DNA of 64,000 nucleotides from PXAP01 sp046483315 (lineage in GTDB: Bacteria; Bacteroidota; Bacteroidia; Bacteroidales; PUMT01). Below are positions 29,793 through 40,400 of this stretch, piece by piece. The stretch lies in contig JAWODJ010000026.1 in NCBI GenBank assembly GCA_046483315.1, forward strand, positions 1 to 64,000, read 5' to 3'. The position numbers and the translations under genes are program-made. Each line of letters begins with the position of its first letter. Position 1 is the first letter of the stretch. Below the pieces are notes generated by a model. That model did not search any database, was not told the origin of the DNA, and saw only the letters and a list, made by a program, of their open reading frames with translations.

Positions 29793-32700
29793 ATGAGGAA
29801 AATTGTTTCTTTGAGTTTTATTTTTTTGTTCATGCTGGCATCTGCCGCATGGGCACAGGAAAGAACCGTAACCGGACAGGTTACTTCTTCCGAGGATGGC
29901 CTGGGCATACCGGGCGCATCGGTCGTTGTGCAAGGTACAACGATAGGAACCGTAACTGATTTTGACGGGAACTATTCACTCCAGGTACCATCACTGGATG
30001 AGGTTCTCGTGTTTTCATTTGTCGGCCTGCAGACCAGGGAGATCCCCATTGACGGCAGGACCGAGATCGATGTTGAATTAATGCCGGACCTGCTTCGTGT
30101 TGAAGAGGTTGTAATTACCGGTGTTGCCGGGGCAACGCCACGGCGTAAGCTGAGTGTCACCGTCGACAGGGTGGGGACAGAACAACTTGAAGCTTTGCCC
30201 TCCACTTCCGCCTCCACGGCACTTCAGGGCAGGCTTTCCGGTGTCACCGTGGTACAGTCCAGCGGAAACCCCGGCCAGGCCGCCAATATCAGGTTAAGGG
30301 GATCAACCAATCTTCTTGGCGATTCCAACCCCCTTATCATTATTGACGGGGTAATGATGGAAGGAAACCTTGCCGATGTCAACATGGATGATATTGAAAG
30401 CATCGAGGTGGTAAAAGGTGCCGCTGCATCGGCTCTGTACGGTTCACGTGCAGGTGCAGGTGTTATAAACATTACCAGTAAAAGGGGTAATGTGGCAAGG
30501 GAAGGAACCACCTCTGTCCGCGTAAGAAATGAAATCGGGTTTTCCGAGCTTCCCAGCAAGATCGATCTTGCCGAGAGTCATCCCTATGAACTGGCAGACG
30601 ACTGGCAGAGTTACAATAAGTTCACCAAGTATCAGGGTGTGACATATCCCGAAGGTTATGAGGGTGGAAGAAATACTGAAATTGCCGGTAATAAAAGGGT
30701 AGAATTTGATGGCTATGCCGATAACCCTTTCGCTGTTTATTATGATCATCAGGACAGGATTTTCCAGGATGGCACATATTTCACCAATTATGCAGGGGTA
30801 GCTCACAATACAGGACAGACTGCCATATTTACATCCTTTGAGAACACAAATAATTCAGGCATAGTTTGGGGAACTGAAGGGTCATCAAGACAGAACTGGA
30901 GGCTTAATGCCGACCACTGGTTCGGTGATAACCTTTCACTTTCATCCAGTACCTTTGTTTCCCAGAATGTTATCGATGTCGCTGACGGACGCTTTACAAG
31001 CGGATGGGGCGGAGGACAGGGTTCTGCATTCTTTGACATGCTGTTTTTTGAACCCGATACTAATCTTGATCTGGATGCACCGGAGGGAACGTTGCTGGAG
31101 AAGTACAGAATTCATCCCAACCACTTTCAGACTGATAACGGAAACCCGCTGCATGCACTTTATTACCAGGACAGGAACCTGGAGAGAAAGATTTTGCAGC
31201 AGAGCTTCCAGGGGAACTATTTTGCGACGGACTGGCTGACTTTCAATGCTGCATACAGTCTGGAGCGCCTTAACACCCTGAATGAGAGGTTCAGGCCCAA
31301 GGGCTTTTTTACCTCTCAGCAGGAGACCCTGGGAGGAATATACAAGTCCTCCTCGGAAGTGCTGAGCCAGACAAACAGCTTTACTGCCAACATTAACAGG
31401 GCCATAGGCGATCTTATAGTTAAAGGTAAACTGAGTTACATGTACGAAGGGTACAATTCCAAGTTTTTCTCTGTCAATGCCGCAGATCTTTCAGTATCAA
31501 GAATTAACACGCTGAATGCAATCTCCGGCGACAAGACCGTCAGTTCCAGTGAGGTCAATATCAGGTCAAGGAACTATTTTGCCATACTTGATATGGATTA
31601 CCTTGACCGTTACATTGTATCCGGGCTTTTCCGGATGGACGGCTCATCCCTTTTCGGGGAAGAACACAGGTGGAATCCTTACTACAGGTTTTCCGCTGCA
31701 TACAGGATATCGGAAGATCTGCAGGTTCCCGGTATAGATGAGTTCAGGATCCGTGCCGCTTACGGTACCTCAGGACAGCGCCCGGGTTTCAGCTACCAGT
31801 ATGAAACCTATTCAATATCCCAGGGCTTCGTGTCAAAATCAACTATAGGTAACACTGCCCTGAGGCCCAGTGAGACAAAAGAGCTGGAACTGGGATTGAA
31901 CATGGAACTTTTCGGGATGTTTGACCTGGAGGTGACCTATGCAGATATTATAACAGAGGGGGCATTTCTTAATGTGCCGCTTCCTGCGGCAACAGGCTTT
32001 AGTTACCAGTGGCAGAATGCTGCCGATATTTCGGCAACGGCAATTGAGGCAACACTTGGTATAGTTCCGTTCAATACCGAAAACCTGAGCTGGAGGATGA
32101 ACTTCAACTTTGATAAGATCACCCAGGAGGTTACCCGCCTGGATGCCGCTCCTTTCAGGGTAGGTCCCACAATCAATGATCTGCAGGTATTCTATATCCG
32201 TGAGGGAGAGGTGTTCGGCACCATGTACGGAGGCGACTGGGTCAGGACCCTGGCAGAGATGGAAAAACAGCTGCCGGCAGGGGCGTCAATAGATGATTAT
32301 GTTGTTAATGCCGACGGTTACGTAATCGTAAAGGGAACCGAAGGCACCATAAATGAAGCTGCCATAAGGCTGCTGGATGAAGAGGGCGAAGACTCATTTG
32401 ATAAAATTGCCGATATGAATCCCGATTTCAACCTGTCATGGCTGAATTCATTCAACTTCAGCAATTTCTCGCTCAATATGCTGTGGCACTGGAAACAGGG
32501 AGGAGATGTATATAACCAGACGAAACAGTGGTTATTCCGTGACGAACGTCACGGCGAGTTTGACCAGGCAGGGAAGCCTGCAAACGAGAAGAAGGTTGCC
32601 ACTTATTATCAGACTTTTTACAGGGTAAACGAGCCTAACTCTTACTTTGTTGAAGACGGCACCTTCCTGAAGCTTCGTGAGCTTTCCCTTTTCTATACAC

Positions 32701-32921
32701 TGCAAAGGCCTGCTCTTGCCAATATGGGACTCAACTTCCTGGGAGGTGTCAAATTGGGCATTATTGGCAGAAACCTGTACACTCTTACAAATTATTCGGG
32801 CTGGGATCCGGAGGTTTCGCAGGTTGATTACGGACAGTCAAATTCAACCAATTATTATATTGATATGTTCAACTATCCGAATTACCGTACTTTAACCTTT
32901 TCGGTTGAACTGAATTTCTAA
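29793..32921 (+). CDS. SusC/RagA family TonB-linked outer-membrane transporter
   Basis: A 1042-residue barrel that imports a bulky nutrient with energy from TonB. It has a signal peptide (cleavage after AWA, residue 21) and a carboxypeptidase-regulatory-like domain (about 24-110, VTGQVTSSEDGLGIPGASV in part). A TonB-box-like VEEVVITG and a plug domain follow, with the SusC hallmarks IRLRGS, NPLIIIDGV, DIESIEVVKG and SALYGSRAGAGVI. The barrel ends in an aromatic final strand (FSVELNF). SusD follows 27 bases downstream, then a lipoprotein. The substrate is not shown directly; the nearby protease hints at peptides. Confidence 0.93.
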   Translation: MRKIVSLSFIFLFMLASAAWAQERTVTGQVTSSEDGLGIPGASVVVQGTTIGTVTDFDGNYSLQVPSLDEVLVFSFVGLQTREIPIDGRTEIDVELMPDLLRVEEVVITGVAGATPRRKLSVTVDRVGTEQLEALPSTSASTALQGRLSGVTVVQSSGNPGQAANIRLRGSTNLLGDSNPLIIIDGVMMEGNLADVNMDDIESIEVVKGAAASALYGSRAGAGVINITSKRGNVAREGTTSVRVRNEIGFSELPSKIDLAESHPYELADDWQSYNKFTKYQGVTYPEGYEGGRNTEIAGNKRVEFDGYADNPFAVYYDHQDRIFQDGTYFTNYAGVAHNTGQTAIFTSFENTNNSGIVWGTEGSSRQNWRLNADHWFGDNLSLSSSTFVSQNVIDVADGRFTSGWGGGQGSAFFDMLFFEPDTNLDLDAPEGTLLEKYRIHPNHFQTDNGNPLHALYYQDRNLERKILQQSFQGNYFATDWLTFNAAYSLERLNTLNERFRPKGFFTSQQETLGGIYKSSSEVLSQTNSFTANINRAIGDLIVKGKLSYMYEGYNSKFFSVNAADLSVSRINTLNAISGDKTVSSSEVNIRSRNYFAILDMDYLDRYIVSGLFRMDGSSLFGEEHRWNPYYRFSAAYRISEDLQVPGIDEFRIRAAYGTSGQRPGFSYQYETYSISQGFVSKSTIGNTALRPSETKELELGLNMELFGMFDLEVTYADIITEGAFLNVPLPAATGFSYQWQNAADISATAIEATLGIVPFNTENLSWRMNFNFDKITQEVTRLDAAPFRVGPTINDLQVFYIREGEVFGTMYGGDWVRTLAEMEKQLPAGASIDDYVVNADGYVIVKGTEGTINEAAIRLLDEEGEDSFDKIADMNPDFNLSWLNSFNFSNFSLNMLWHWKQGGDVYNQTKQWLFRDERHGEFDQAGKPANEKKVATYYQTFYRVNEPNSYFVEDGTFLKLRELSLFYTLQRPALANMGLNFLGGVKLGIIGRNLYTLTNYSGWDPEVSQVDYGQSNSTNYYIDMFNYPNYRTLTFSVELNF

Positions 32922-32948
32922 ATGAACCAAATACGAAATATTAATAAT

Positions 32949-34541
32949 ATGAAAAAATACTTAAATATTACCGGTATTTTAACCATACTCCTGGTTTTTT
33001 CATTGCATACAGGCTGTGAGAAACTGGAGGTTGAAAATCTGAATCAGCCCAATATGGCTGATGTGCTTTCTTCACCGGATGATGTCCGGGGTGTTGTGCA
33101 GGATGCTTTTTATGCTTACTGGACAGGCATAAAAGTTTATAATGTCGGGATGACCGCCCAGGTGGCAGCCGACCAGACCAGCGTAAGCTGGGGTAACTTT
33201 GCCTGGCAGGATATGTCTGAAGAGCCAAGAATTGCGTGGAACAACGACCCCGCCTATGGTGAATCAGCTATGACCGAGAGCCCCTGGTACGATATGTATG
33301 CCCTTATTTCGCAGGTTAACGATGCCCTGTTTGCTATATTCGAGGAGGATATGCAGATAGGACCGGGTGGTGCAGACAACAATATGATAATTGCCTCTTC
33401 CTATTTGTTGCGCGGACTGGCACTGGGGCAGCTGGGAATGGTATTTGACCAGGCCCAGGTTCCCCTGCATGACAGTGACCTTACTGCACTTGAGTTTTTA
33501 CCCTGGAATGTGGTTATTGAGGCGGGGATAGAAGACCTGGAAAGGGCCATCGAGGTGAGCAGTAATAGTACCTTTGAATGGGGTGGCGGTGCACTGCCGG
33601 GGATTGCTGTTAATCAGACTTTCATCAAGGAGCTGGCAAATTCATATGCCGCCCGGTTCCTTGCGCTGGGAGCCAGGAACAAGTCCCAGAATGACAACCT
33701 GGGCTGGACCGACAAGTACGACTGGACAGATGTTCTTGCTTTTGCCAATAACGGACTTACCGTTGATTTTGCACCGGTGGGTGACGGTCTGCCATGGGAC
33801 GGCGGAACATGGTGGGATCTCAACATCAAGTACCTGCGTCAGCCAGGCTGGGGCAGGGTTGATATGAGAGTTGTCAACCTTCTTGACCCTGATGCTCCCG
33901 TTCGTTATCCCACAAATGAGCTGGGTCTGGCAGGTGATCCGCCACAGATACATTCGGGATTAGAACCCGGAGAGTCCGTATCGGAAGATGAGAGGTTTAC
34001 TGTAGATTATCAGTTCCTGGCAAGTAATGATTTCCGTCCCGAAAGGGGGGGATGGCACTTTACTCATTACCGTCACAGCCGTTATGACTATCCTGCCTCA
34101 ACAAGTGATGAGGGATATAATATGGGTGAGAGTCGCGGACCACTGTTCGAGCTTAGAGTTTATGACAATGAGCTTATGAAAGCCGAGGCACTGGTGCGCA
34201 CTGGTAATGTTGCAGGAGCTGCTGCAATATTGAACAACGGTGGAAATCCGCGCAAAAGCAGGGGTAACCTGCCCAATGTAGAACATAATGAGCAGGATGT
34301 GCTTGATGCCATTTTCTATGAGAGGTATACCGAACTTTTCCATTGCGGATGGATGATCCATTTTCATGACATGAGAAGGACCGATCAGCTTCAGCAGGGA
34401 ACACCACTGCACTTCCCGGTACCGGGAAGGGAGCTCGAGGCACTGGGGATGGAAGTTTATACCTTTGGCGGATACAACAATGCCGACGGTGTAAACACAT
34501 CTGATGGCGGTGACTGGATCAAGCCCTATTACCATTTTTAA
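32949..34541 (+). CDS. SusD/RagB family nutrient-binding lipoprotein
   Basis: The surface lipoprotein lid for the SusC transporter just upstream. From ATG 32949 it has 530 residues with lipobox LHTGC (Cys23). The frame is open to 32922, directly abutting susC, but that start would lengthen the signal. The body has the helical, TPR-like pattern of SusD (LLRGLALGQLGMVFDQAQ in part, MKAEALVRTGNVAGAAAILN). The C-terminal region has ERYTELFHCGWMIHFHDMRRTD in part, as usual. The call is supported by the SusC-SusD order. Confidence 0.88.
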   Translation: MKKYLNITGILTILLVFSLHTGCEKLEVENLNQPNMADVLSSPDDVRGVVQDAFYAYWTGIKVYNVGMTAQVAADQTSVSWGNFAWQDMSEEPRIAWNNDPAYGESAMTESPWYDMYALISQVNDALFAIFEEDMQIGPGGADNNMIIASSYLLRGLALGQLGMVFDQAQVPLHDSDLTALEFLPWNVVIEAGIEDLERAIEVSSNSTFEWGGGALPGIAVNQTFIKELANSYAARFLALGARNKSQNDNLGWTDKYDWTDVLAFANNGLTVDFAPVGDGLPWDGGTWWDLNIKYLRQPGWGRVDMRVVNLLDPDAPVRYPTNELGLAGDPPQIHSGLEPGESVSEDERFTVDYQFLASNDFRPERGGWHFTHYRHSRYDYPASTSDEGYNMGESRGPLFELRVYDNELMKAEALVRTGNVAGAAAILNNGGNPRKSRGNLPNVEHNEQDVLDAIFYERYTELFHCGWMIHFHDMRRTDQLQQGTPLHFPVPGRELEALGMEVYTFGGYNNADGVNTSDGGDWIKPYYHF

Positions 34542-34583
34542 GATCCGATCAGTTAACGGAAAAAATAATTTAATTATATAGCT

Positions 34584-35399
34584 ATGAAAATAAAATCAAT
34601 CAAAATATTGAGTCTTATAATGATTGGGTTTGCTGTCCTGCTCGGATCATGCGAAGAGAAAGATGATTACGATTACGGCGCAATAGAACCCATAATCATG
34701 AGCCTTAACGGACCGAGTCCGGTTCCCGCACACGGACTTACTGAATTCCCGTACAGATATCATGTTCCCCACAGGGGAGGTTCAACATTTGAATGGTCAG
34801 TTACCACTTTGCTTGGCGGATCTGCTACAATAGTTCTGGATGATGAATATTCCAGCATTGCTTATATTACTTTTGACCAATCATCAGTTGAAGATTTAGC
34901 AACAATCTCGGTAACTGAAACTACTATGGGCGGGAAGACAAGCCCGGTATTTACACGTGACATTGTTCTTGATCCTTTCTGCCCCTATGATATGGATGCA
35001 TTGGCTGGTGAATGGACAGGAACCAGTGGTGCACATGACCCTGTACTTACTGCATCAACCACAAATAATCTGAACCAATTGGCATGGGAAGGACTGGCAG
35101 GTTTTGTAAACTTTGCCTGGGGTGAGAACTGGACAAGTGGAGGCGGCATTGCCATAATGGAATTCAGTTGCGGAGATGTGGTTACCATTCCCAATCAGAA
35201 GATCGGAGAGACAGACTACCCTGATGTATACCGCATGGAAGGTGAAGGAACTTTTGACCCCGACACCAAAACTATCACACTTACATATGAAGTGTTCTAT
35301 GCTGATGGTGCTGCAAGTGCAGGAGAGTTTACAACGGTACTGACAAAGGATGGTAATAAGAAGTCTGTGGTACCGGCTGATATACCTGAAAAGAATTAA
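34584..35399 (+). CDS. Unknown lipoprotein of the SusC/SusD operon
   Basis: A 271-residue lipoprotein (signal ending LLGSC, Cys23) directly after SusD, 42 bases downstream, and before a terminator. It therefore occupies the place of SusE/SusF-type surface binding proteins. Residues 35-135 look like an Ig/PKD-like beta domain (EFPYRYHVPHRGGSTFEW in part). After CPYDMDALAGEWTGT the C-terminal half is a second beta domain ending in a TTVLTK strand. I do not recognise the family. A role in binding the imported nutrient at the cell surface is inferred from position only. Confidence 0.8.
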   Translation: MKIKSIKILSLIMIGFAVLLGSCEEKDDYDYGAIEPIIMSLNGPSPVPAHGLTEFPYRYHVPHRGGSTFEWSVTTLLGGSATIVLDDEYSSIAYITFDQSSVEDLATISVTETTMGGKTSPVFTRDIVLDPFCPYDMDALAGEWTGTSGAHDPVLTASTTNNLNQLAWEGLAGFVNFAWGENWTSGGGIAIMEFSCGDVVTIPNQKIGETDYPDVYRMEGEGTFDPDTKTITLTYEVFYADGAASAGEFTTVLTKDGNKKSVVPADIPEKN

Positions 35400-35418
35400 T
35401 AATAGCACTTATAAAAGG

Positions 35419-35452
35419 TTAGGGGGTGTACTTACGCTCCCTAATTTTTTTT
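35419..35452 (+). terminator. Intrinsic terminator after the SusC/SusD operon
   Basis: TTAGGG...CCCTAA forms the outer stem, with GTG/CGC-like inner pairing around ACTTA, followed by a run of eight Ts. It separates the first operon from the second SusD-like gene. Confidence 0.75.
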
Positions 35453-35504
35453 GAATTTTCCTGAGTGGTAAATGTGATGTGATAATTCACCTGATAATTA
35501 TTGT

Positions 35505-36851
35505 ATGCGAATATCTGTGCTGGTCATAATGTTACTTCTGGTGTCATGCGGCGGACTGGAGGATGATGACCCGGCAGAAAACCCTGTTGAGGTGATCGGG
35601 ACATTGCTTGAACAGGCACAGCCGGCACTTGCCATGACGGCGGGAGGGGAGTATGCCCTGTACCCGTCAGTTTTTATGCAGCAGGTTGCAGGGATTGATG
35701 GTGCACTGATGGATATTGACAGATATGATATCAGGCCAGAACATACAGATAAATCATGGAACGCCTTTTACCTGAATGTTTTATCAAGTATAAACACCAT
35801 TATTGAATATTCATCTTCTGCCGGTTATTACAAGGCACGGGGTATGGCCAGGATCATGATGGCTCATTCGCTTGGCCTGGTTACATCGGCATGGGGTGAC
35901 GTTCCGTTCTCTGAAAGTTTTTTTACAGATGATATCAGTCTCAGACCTTCATATGACACACAGGAAGAGCTGTATAACCGGATATTCTCACTTCTTGAAG
36001 ACGGAATTGATGATATGACCTCATACGGGAACCAGGAGTTTCCCTCAGGTCAGGATATGTTTTTTGGCGGGGATCATGACAAATGGATCAGGCTGGCCGG
36101 ATTCCTGAAATTGCGTTACAGCCTTCACCTGTCCGGGAGAACCGGGTATGCAGGACTTACTCAGTTAATTGAAAATAGAATGTTCCGGCAGGGATCTGAT
36201 AAGCTTGAAGTTAATTTCTCCGGATTTGAAGATTTTTCTCATCCCCTCTATCAGTATCTGTTAATACATCCCGGGTCTGCCGGTGCGGGACTCCATCTTG
36301 TGAATGATATGAAAGCAGCCGGTGATCCACGGCTGAATGTTTATTTCAAAGCTTCAGATTCGGGTATCATTGAAGGATCTGCGGCAGGAGAAGGCAATCA
36401 GGATGCCGGTTTGATATCTGCTGAATTTATATCTTCCGGATCACCTGTTGTCCTTGCCTCCTTCACTGAACAGAAGTTCATTGAAGCTGAGATATATCTT
36501 GAGAATAACATGCTTTCTGAAGCTGTTGAGGCCTTTAATGATGGCCTGCAGTCTTCTCTTGTTGAAAATGAAGTATTTGTAGAGGAATGGTTTGATCAGC
36601 ACAAAGCGGTTGACGGACTTACGATTGAAAAAATAATAAGATCCAAATATACAGCATTGTTTTTGCAGGCTGAAATATGGAACGACTGGAGGAGAACGGG
36701 GTATCCCCGGCTGGAGCCTGCAACCGGAAACACCACAAATGATCTCATACCCCGAAGGTTACCATACCCGGAGAGTGAATATATGTATAATCAGGAGAAT
36801 GTACCGCCAGATGTTGAAATAACCACACCTGTATGGTGGGATTCAGAATAA
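35505..36851 (+). CDS. SusD-like lipoprotein without an adjacent SusC
   Basis: A 448-residue lipoprotein (lipobox LLVSC, Cys15). It resembles the SusD-like_2 group: the helical body has ARIMMAHSLGLVTSAWGDVPFSE in part, then RIFSLLEDGIDDM and KLRYSLHLSGR. The C-terminal part has EKIIRSKYTALFLQAEIWNDWRRTGYP in part and ends in RRLPYPESEYMYN. These are strong marks of that group. No second SusC is nearby; a terminator separates it from the complete SusC/SusD operon. It may feed the same SusC with another ligand, or work with a distant one. Confidence 0.85.
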   Translation: MRISVLVIMLLLVSCGGLEDDDPAENPVEVIGTLLEQAQPALAMTAGGEYALYPSVFMQQVAGIDGALMDIDRYDIRPEHTDKSWNAFYLNVLSSINTIIEYSSSAGYYKARGMARIMMAHSLGLVTSAWGDVPFSESFFTDDISLRPSYDTQEELYNRIFSLLEDGIDDMTSYGNQEFPSGQDMFFGGDHDKWIRLAGFLKLRYSLHLSGRTGYAGLTQLIENRMFRQGSDKLEVNFSGFEDFSHPLYQYLLIHPGSAGAGLHLVNDMKAAGDPRLNVYFKASDSGIIEGSAAGEGNQDAGLISAEFISSGSPVVLASFTEQKFIEAEIYLENNMLSEAVEAFNDGLQSSLVENEVFVEEWFDQHKAVDGLTIEKIIRSKYTALFLQAEIWNDWRRTGYPRLEPATGNTTNDLIPRRLPYPESEYMYNQENVPPDVEITTPVWWDSE

Positions 36852-36970
36852 TGGTTATCTGCAGGGAATAATTTTTACTGGCATATACAATATAATTATT
36901 GTTTATGGTTTTGCATTATAACATAAAAAAATCTCCTGTGGATGAAGATAATTTGAACTGCAGATTTTTT

Positions 36971-37381
36971 ATGCCTGGTAAAATAATTTACCGGTGCATT
37001 ATCAGTGGCGCAATGATTCCTGTGTTGTTTTTTTTCTGCTTATCTTGTGTAAGTCCTGAAAAACAAATTACCGGCTCGTGGGAGATGGTGGAATATAAGG
37101 TAAACGGACATGATGAGCCGGAAGAGATAGAGGTGGAATGGGTGTTTCATAATGATGGCCGGTTTGTCCAGTCAATATCGATACCTTCCGGAGGAACTCC
37201 GGATGAGGCTGCATGGAGCATTGACCCGGAGAAAAAGACACTTACAATTGATTATATTGACAAGCGATCTGAAGTAATATGGAAAATTGTAAGACTGGAA
37301 GATGATACATTGAGGGTAGAATACCGGATACCGGGATTTTTTGTTGAGAGGGAGTTTGTCAGGAAAGGCCCTCCTGAATGA
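36971..37381 (+). CDS. Small lipocalin-like lipoprotein
   Basis: A 136-residue lipoprotein from ATG 36971 with lipobox FCLSC (Cys26). Starts at 36899 or 37013 are also possible. The mature part opens ITGSWEMVEYKVNG and continues as alternating beta strands (EVEWVFHNDGRFV, KKTLTIDYID), the look of Bacteroidota lipocalin-like/META-type proteins. The function is unknown. It lies between the orphan SusD and the subtilase, 61 bases before the latter. Confidence 0.7.
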   Translation: MPGKIIYRCIISGAMIPVLFFFCLSCVSPEKQITGSWEMVEYKVNGHDEPEEIEVEWVFHNDGRFVQSISIPSGGTPDEAAWSIDPEKKTLTIDYIDKRSEVIWKIVRLEDDTLRVEYRIPGFFVEREFVRKGPPE

Positions 37382-37442
37382 ACACTTCAGGTAAATAATA
37401 TGTTATTTATTTTACAGTGGAGCTTTCCTTTAAAAATTAATA

Positions 37443-40400
37443 ATGACCCGCATTATAATAACACTTTTACTGTTTTTCAGCATCTCGTTTACCGGAGTTT
37501 CGCAGAAGGGCTTTGCTGTTTCTTCCGCTTCAGAAGAAAGACTTCAGATAATTTCCAGGCAACATAAAACAGAATATGAGCAGCGCAAAAATGAAGCTCT
37601 GGAATATGCGGTCATGCACCAGATACCTGTAAAAAGAAAGCTTGATGATGGCAGGGTTATGGAACTTCAGTACATTGATAAAAACGGGTTACCGGTTTAT
37701 CATACCACTTTCAATGCCGTGGCTGCGTTCACTGTTTCGACTCACAGGCTGCATCCTGAAGGGGAACTGGGACTCAACCTGACCGGGAGTAATTACAGGG
37801 CAGGGGTATGGGATGCCGGAATTGCTGATACAGCTCACCAGGAATTTTATCAGAGAATTACCTCAAAAGACTCTTATGATGAACCTGATGATCATGCCAC
37901 ACATGTTACAGGAACTATTGCCGCGGAGGGTGTGAACTCCGATGCCAGGGGAATGGCTTTCGGGGCAGATATAATAAGCTATGACTGGAATAATTACAAG
38001 TCTGATATTGCTAAAGAGGCAGCAGATGGAATGTTGATTACAAATCATTCCTACGGCATTAAACTTGGATGGACCAGGGAAGACGGAGAGTGGGAATGGA
38101 ATGGTGATCCTGATGCAGATGAGGATTACCGTTTTGGTTTTTATAACACGTTTCACAGCCGTTCCCTTGATGAGATTGCTTATAATGCTCCCGGTTTACT
38201 GATGGTCTGGTCTGCCGGTAATTCCCGTACGGGCGATGGAGACGGCACCAGGGAACCTAACGGGCCTTATGACTGCATAGGTCCGGAAGCAATTGCCAAG
38301 AATGTACTTGCAGTAGGTGCTGTAAATAAAATTTCAGCCGGATATAATGACGCCTCCGATGTAAAAATGACATCATTCAGCAGCTGGGGACCGTCTGATG
38401 ACGGCCGTGTAAAACCCGACATTGTGGCTCCGGGACAAGGTCTTTTTTCCACGCTTCCTGATGACGGGTATGGTACATCAAGCGGCACATCAATGGCTGC
38501 TCCTGTTGTTTCCGGATCTTTGATCCTGCTCCAGGAACATTTTCATAACCTTAATGGTCATTATATGCGTTCCGCGTCGCTTAAAGGTCTGGTGATACAC
38601 ACGGCTTATGATGCCGGGAAGAGCAGGGGGCCTGATTACAGCTTTGGATGGGGTATGCTGAATACCGCTGCAGCAGCAGATCTGATTTCCAGTGACGATG
38701 GTATATCGGTTTTTGTAAAGGAGTTAAGCCTTGATGAGGGTGAAGTGTACGAATTTGAGATCTATTCTGACGGTGTATCCGATATAACCGCTACATTGTC
38801 ATGGACTGATTTGCCGGGAACACCTCCTCCGGCCGATTCGATAAATCCCCCCGATTTGATGCTTGTAAATGACCTTGATATAAGGATCACTGATGAGGCG
38901 GGGAATATTTATTATCCATGGATACTTAATCCTGATGAACCCGGCGATCCTGCTGAAAAGGGCGATAACTTCAGGGACAATGTGGAAAAGATACTTATAG
39001 AAAATCCTGAACCCAGGAAATACACTGTTACAGTAAGTCATAAGAATGATCTTGCAGCAGGGAGCCAGGATTTCTCTCTTGTTTTTTCTTCTTCGTTAGG
39101 CCAGCCTCCGGGTCAGACAAGCTTGTACTGGATAGGCGGAGATGGTGACTGGAATGATCCTTTCGGCTGGTCTTTATCATCAGGTGGAGAACCTGCAGAT
39201 ATTTTACCCGACAGTGATATTAATGTGGTGATAGACGAAAACTCCTTTTCAGATCCTTCCCATATGCTGAGTCTTGGATCAGATGCAGATTGCCGGTCCT
39301 TTTCATGGCTGGCAAAAGAGGGCAACGGGATTGCCTTTAACGGGTACGACATATCAGTCTATGCCGATTTTACTCTTTCGGGAGGAATCTTTGGCGTGAA
39401 TGACAGAGGAAGTTTTATTTTCAGGGGTTTATCGGGGAAAATTAATACCGGTAACAATATGGGCGATGCATTACGGTTTGTGTTTGACAATGAAGATGGT
39501 GAGTGGGAGCTGGTAAGTAATTTAAAAGTGGAAAGCCTGGTTTTAAAAGCCGGAGATGTTCTTCTCTCCTTCAAAGACATTTATACCGGGAGTTTTACTG
39601 TTGAAGGTGAAGAATCCAAGTTTGTTGATCTGTCAGGATCGGATCTCTATCTTTTTACGAATTTTGATTTGACAGGTGAAAACCTCCGGGTTGAATCTGA
39701 GGAACTCAGGGTAATCGTAAATTTAACCGAAAAGGAGAGCATGGCTATATTCAGGGCAGAAAACATCAAACTGGCCGGGGTTGAAATAATAAGTGGAACA
39801 TTCACCATGGTGGGAGACAATGATATCGGGAGACTTGTTAACAGTTCGGTTCTCCATTTACTTGGAAGTAACCTGGTCTCCCGGCTGATCCTTGAAAAAG
39901 GCTCGGAAACCTGGCTGGATGGCGGTAGTGTACAGGCTGTTTCCGGATTTGAGGTTGAGTCCTCGTCTGACAGTATTGTAATGCTGCACTCACTTTCAGC
40001 AGAGTCCGCTAAAATTATATATCCTGATTACATTAAACTGTGTTTTGACTACATGGATATATACAATGTGGAAGCCGACGGTGCAGCGGTTTATTCAGCC
40101 GGAGAAAACAGCTTACTCACCGGTAATACATCAGGATGGAAAACAGGGCCTTGTGAAGATATACTTTTTGCCGGCTTTGATGTTAAATACCCATGTGTAC
40201 ATTCATTAACAAATTTTATTGACAGGAGTGAAGGAGATATAACAAGCTGGTTCTGGGATTTCGGTGACAATACCGTGCCTGGCGATACTTCTGTGTCCCG
40301 GAACCCTGTTTATACATACAGCTATCCCGGTGAATATGATATAATTCTAACAATATCCAATCCCGATGATTTTACCAGTCTCAGAAGAGAGATAACCATA

